Positions 60,066 through 64,000 of a stretch of 64,000 nucleotides of DNA are shown piece after piece. Each line of letters opens with the position of its first letter. Positions within the stretch are counted from its first letter, which is position 1. The stretch covers positions 3,431,452 through 3,495,451 of the forward strand of contig KL647294.1 in NCBI GenBank assembly GCA_000727475.1. Reading direction: 5' to 3'. The notes under the pieces are model-generated. The model saw nothing but the letters and a program-made list of their open reading frames with translations. It was not told the DNA's origin and did not search any database. Source of the DNA: Sarcocystis neurona (Eukaryota; Apicomplexa; Conoidasida; Eucoccidiorida; Sarcocystidae). The position numbers and the translations under genes are program-made.

Positions 60066-61990
60066 CTACCGCAAAAAGTTGTCACTAACGTTAAAGACAC
60101 CGCTGAAAGCGTCTCTTAACTTCTTTGAAAACATGCATAGAATGCTCTCTTCGCTTGTGTTAAGTAAGTGTGGCATGGGACCATTGCTCTGTCCCTTTTC
60201 GCGAAGTAGTTGCACACAAGTGTAGCGAAAGTACGGGGAAAATGTGTCTCTATAGTTGCCTTGCACACCAAGCACAGAAACTTGCAACAAGGCAATTCGC
60301 ATTACGACTAAAGTCGTATCTTCGTCGGGCTTCAACCGTACAGGAGGAAAGACACACGAGTCTTGCGATGCAGTTGTCAACTCGGTGCAGCTGCCTACGA
60401 TCAAGACGTGCTGCGTATCCCACGCCTGTTGCCTACCGCATCTACGTCCCACATGAAACACGTGAAGCATCGAACAAAATTTGTTTACGTCAGTGGGACG
60501 GACGCGGGTGGGAGAAAAAGTTATCTGTTCCCAACAATGGCTTGCCGCACAGCTTCGTAGTATGTCGACGCCCCTTCTGCACTGCGTTCACCACCTCACT
60601 GGGCGGCCCGTTGCTTCTCCGCACATGTAGATGTGTACCATCAGGCAGAGCTTCCGCATAAGTGTCGGCGTCGCATTTGCAAGCATTTTCTAGTGATCAT
60701 TAAGTATGGTCACTTACTTAGAGCCCGTGAATCTGACACCTAGCCATTCTGGGCCTTCGCCGTCCCGGAGCGTTTCGCTGGCACCCAAAACAGTAAACGA
60801 TTTTTCCAGAACTAACGGCAAAGAGGCAGTAGACATTCTGTCACCATCGGGAAGTGTTTTATGGTTCTGTTGTTTGTCTAGAAACACCGAGTTGCTCGCT
60901 GCAAACTCCTTCTAGTGTACACTGTAGACACGTAGCGAATAGTCAGCACATTTCCTCTGCAGTTGCCTGCGTCATTTTTTCCTCCATGGTTCTGAATTGC
61001 TTCCTTTCCTCCATGGTTCTGAATTGCTCCCTTTCCCTCTATGCCAGCTACACGATACACCTGTAAATGCGTCTGTGCCTCGTTCACTGCATGTGTTTAC
61101 GTCGTTACAGTCATCTACGTGATCCCTTTCTGTTGAGAGCGAAGCGTCCAAGAGGGAATGTTTGTCTGCAAAGGTCTACATACATAGATGTATTATAGTT
61201 GTCGAGGCAAACGAGAGTCATCGACATACCGCACCTGTGCTTCATCGGTTGAAAATGAGTTTCAGAAACATGACTGCTCCGATTGTTATTTTTGTTTCCT
61301 CATTCTACTCCGTGTATCCACCTTACCGGTCACGATCATAGTCTCCAGACTGCCTCTCATGTACGGCGCACACATTCGTGAAGACATGTGTAGAAAGCAT
61401 TAATAAGCACTGCAGCATATCGGGCAGAGTCACCACTGAGCATTACTTTCTCCGCCAGCAATCGCCGGTGCCCTCTACATTGGCGCCATACGTGTATGGC
61501 AACATGGCAACACATGCCATCTACTAAGTCAGCTACACTCACAACGCAAGGTGTTCGCATCTGGTGGCGACCACACAGAATGGCACTGCGCCAAACCTGC
61601 TTTTAGCGGGTGGTGCTACTCCTCTTGTTAGGTCGAGGGTAAATGTACCCAAGTATATGCATGGTGTATAGCACGCTCCGTATATACATGAACGGGCACA
61701 ACCCATGTGTGCACAGGTAAACGCGTGAAAAACGCGTTCATACATTTTGGGAATCTGCACGGACGCTTTCCTCCTCTATTCATGCCTCCAACTACCTGCC
61801 AAATGAAGTGGCTGCCTTGTCCAAGAAAACTTGCCTCCACGCTCCTGTGCACATCGATGTTTTACCTTTGATGGTGCTGGTCCTATTAATACGCGAATGG
61901 CTATCTCGTCTCGTCCGAATCTGACCTGTTGGAAGGTGGAGATTCTAATGTATCTCACGCCGTCTGCATACTCGTGCGCATTGTACTTCT
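60066..61990 (-). CDS. exons of an unknown conserved-looking protein
   Basis: The last two exons are well supported: 60877-60718 (acceptor TTTCTAG, donor AA|GTAAGT) and 60576-60066 (511 nt to the stop). They join in phase 2 and recreate a Lys codon. Products: KTLPDGDRMSTASLPLVLEK, LRDGEGPEWLGVRFTGSKRG and VDILRSCAASHCWEQITFSP. Then come RPTDVNKFCSMLHVFHVGRR, LKPDEDTTLVVMRIALLQVS and NYRDTFSPYFRYTCVQLLRE, with a helical end. Further upstream on the same strand, 61990-61866 reads NAHEYADGVRYIRISTFQQV and then RFGRDEIAIRVLIGPAPSK before GTAAAA. The connection to it is by strand and position only. A repeat at 60980-61033 may code part of the link. The mixed hydrophobic and charged content suggests a folded beta-rich protein; no family is recognised. 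Confidence 0.6.
60980..61033. repeat. 27-bp tandem duplication
   Basis: Two copies at 60980-61006 and 61007-61033, each TCCTCCATGGTTCTGAATTG plus a few bases, with one mismatch. Read on the minus strand in one frame it gives a nine-residue repeat, EQFRTMEER then KQFRTMEEK, of coiled-coil character. Confidence 0.88.
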
Positions 61991-62064
61991 CTTCGTAATA
62001 CAGATAGTTGAAACACCGTGTTGGTAGTTAAAGGAGGCAACACATTATGTCACGTCTTTCGTGT

Positions 62065-62101
62065 CGTCTTCACGCTCTTTCCTTCTTAGAGCGTGAAGAC
62101 G
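62065..62101. other. perfect 14-bp hairpin
   Basis: CGTCTTCACGCTCT (62065-62078) and AGAGCGTGAAGACG (62088-62101) are exact reverse complements with a 9-base loop. It lies just upstream of the exons of the minus-strand gene at 60-62 kb. Confidence 0.85.
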
Positions 62102-62104
62102 TTA

Positions 62105-63496
62105 AAGTATCCCCGCCGCCTGGAGAGTCCTGCGCATTCTATTTTTCATTGTGGCAGAGATGACCCGACCACCCTGTTGGGATTTAAAATAAGAAACGCA
62201 CTGTGCCACGTGTGATTTGCGGCTACAGTTCAACATGTCACGTTCGCTGTTGTTTTTGTAGGACAAAGTATCTCTGGATCTCTTGACACATATATATACA
62301 TATATATAAAATGGATTAGAAAGTTGCACGTGATGCGACATTTTCGCTGTACCGGGTGAGCCCCGGAATACAAGATTGCAACGGCGACGAAATCAAGTGA
62401 ACAGGCGTAATTTGACTGGGGCACTGGGCCTTCTTCTGAGCAGACCGACTAATTCGTTGTACCCTTAGCCGGCAACATAGTCAATGATGTCCGCTTATTC
62501 TAGCGCACGAATTGAATCGCGGAAACATCATTGTGTGCCTCAGTATTTGCGAACAAATCCCCGGGAAGAAGATCCTTTGTAATTACACCTAGGCGGAAAG
62601 CTGGGCCTTATTCTACGCAGGTGTGTGTAAAAAGCCACTCGTGAACTGTTTATGCTTTAATATCACGAAGGTGCCAGATAAGAGCATCCTCGAATACATA
62701 AAAGCGTCAGCAGGACAGTCCCATACTATAATTTAATCTGTTTGTGCACGCGTGCATAAGTTGGCAAGGCAAAATTGTTACCCTTTAAAGTGTATCGCGG
62801 CTGATGTTGCCCTCGTCGTAGCCTTATCACATGGAGCTGGTATACGACATGTCTACGCTTGACACGTAAGGAAAATATTTTTGCTTGGACTGCACGGGAA
62901 GTCTCGAACGGATAAAAGAGGACATCTCTAAGTCAATTGGGTGTTTTTCGAGGTCGGCAGAACAGAGTGGGTTGCCATTCTTTACGCGAGTCTGTGCGCA
63001 GTGCGTGGACGTCGACGCACATGTAAGAATTTGAAGACATTTTTGACATAACAGCGTCTCTCCACGCTTCTCAGACGGTGCATCTGTTCACCAAAATGGG
63101 AGGGACGGGGAGGTCAAGGGGGAGTTAATAGATATTACAGACACACGGACCGAACGGTTTCCGCATCTAGCCTCCTCAGGCGTGTACAGGAGGTAGTTAG
63201 ATAGTTAGTGGTAGTAGGTAGAGTGGTGAAGACGGCCTCGAATACGAGTAGGCAGACACACACTTACTCGGAGCACCTATAGTTGGAAGTCTTGAGCAGG
63301 CGTGGAAAGGCAGAAACCAACCAAGCAGAGAGATTGGTGTCTTTTCTGTGTAGACATACGTATGGATATATGTGCTGTTTTCGTTATGGCAAAGCGGACG
63401 GAAATCCACATAACCGCACAAGGTGACACGTGCGAGACAGAACTGTGACGCTTCGTCGTATCAGTAAGGAAGTTCTTCACGTGTGCTGCCCATTAC
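62105..63496. other. spacer; no supportable gene
   Basis: Only short frames are present on both strands. No good splice-bounded exon was found. Confidence 0.45.
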
Positions 63497-63613
63497 TGCA
63501 GAGGAACGGTTCTAGGAACGACTTTGCACGTTCGACGCGATTTTTCCGTTCTTTGTCCTTATTCGGAGTTGATTTTGGAGTTGCATCAGGTACAACAGCA
63601 GAATTGCAGATAG
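63497..63613 (-). CDS. exon of a gene probably running off the right edge
   Basis: A minus-strand segment lies between an acceptor (TTTTTCTCAAG) and a donor (CA|GTAATG), phase 1 in and 1 out, reading VVPDATPKSTPNKDKERKNR and then VERAKSFLEPFLC. The plus strand is also open here (63430-63618), so the strand is a judgement based on the more protein-like, charged product. Confidence 0.35.
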
Positions 63614-64000
63614 CTTGAGAAAAACTTCAGCGAAGTCTCGAAGGACGCGCATTCATACTACGCCGAAATAATGTTACACGAATATTTTTTTGATTTTTGT
63701 ACAGGTGTGTTATTGTAGGCACAATACATTACGGGAGACGTAACCTTCATGTATACGTACCGAAGGCGCGCGTGTGTCACCGTGCTCATCGAAAGCACCT
63801 TGAACCTAAGAGGATGTCATGTACACCAATGTGTATGTACACAACGAAATTCACTAGAGACATGCAGCTACGTGTTGGGCACGGGTGCAAGCATATGAAA
63901 AGCTGTGACGTAACTTCAACTTCGTAATAAAGCGCGGAAGACACACAGAGTGTCCACGTCTCTCCTGTTGAGAAAAAAACCGAGTCTGAGTGGAGTTGAC

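Noticed and set aside
60170..60661. 163-codon plus-strand frame starting MAWDHCSVPF
   Set aside because: It is antisense to the well-joined minus-strand exons at 60066-60576 and has no splice partners.
1..64000. CRISPR arrays, insertion sequences, operons, bacterial promoters, rRNA or tRNA genes, telomeric arrays
   Set aside because: None was seen. Simple TA, GTGTAC and CAG repeats are the only regular arrays besides the listed tandem repeats.

Overview
This is nuclear DNA of a protist with intron-rich genes, most likely a coccidian apicomplexan of the Eimeria/Cyclospora kind. That placement is an inference. It rests on four things: many short exons with GT-AG introns; dense CAG/CTG trinucleotide runs giving Ala, Gln and Ser homopolymers; microsatellites of the (TA)n and GTGTAC/ACGT type in nearly every intron and spacer; and a pepsin-like protease of the plasmepsin IX/X, TgASP3 and eimepsin type. 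There is no bacterial organisation: no operons, no ribosome binding sites, no CRISPR and no insertion sequences. No rRNA or tRNA gene was recognised.

Layout. 1-3955: no gene can be supported; the 5' part of the next gene probably starts here. 3956-10021 (+): a LUC7-family U1 snRNP splicing factor in at least five exons; its introns hold a 29-bp minisatellite and a long inverted repeat. 12595-13723 (-): a small four-exon gene ending in a Cys-containing duplicated repeat. 14046-15539 (+): a 497-residue disordered protein. 16103-16352 (-): an antisense exon. 16574-26274 (+): a large coiled-coil gene with a 2.4-kb last exon. 27.6-29.07 kb (+): fragments of an unknown gene. 29607-34385 (+): the aspartyl protease in 15 exons, two of them only 16 and 7 nt. 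36.5-37.0 kb (-): two orphan exons. 38308-44394 (-): a giant Arg/Ser-rich protein of about 1530 residues ending in a Trp-x-His-Asp motif. 44828-45996 (+): a small six-exon gene divergent from it. 46.2-47.9 kb: tandem repeats, one possible ORF and a perfect 71-bp duplication. 48630-52.5 kb (+): a multi-exon unknown gene. 52917-54584 (-): a 555-residue unknown protein. 55.1-57.3 kb (-): more exons of unknown protein. 58554-59888 (-): a 444-residue basic, disordered protein. 60066-61990 (-): exons of another unknown protein. 63497-63613 (-): one exon of a gene that probably runs off the right edge.

Method and limits. Exon chains were built by requiring GT...AG borders, matching intron phase and a protein-like reading frame. 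The LUC7 and protease models are also backed by family motifs running across the exon joins. For genes of unknown family, phase agreement alone is moderate evidence, and exact starts, extra small exons and some joins remain open. Two nuclear RNA-processing-type proteins (LUC7 and the Arg/Ser-rich protein) share the window. Nothing shows that they work together, and no single new multi-gene system is evident.
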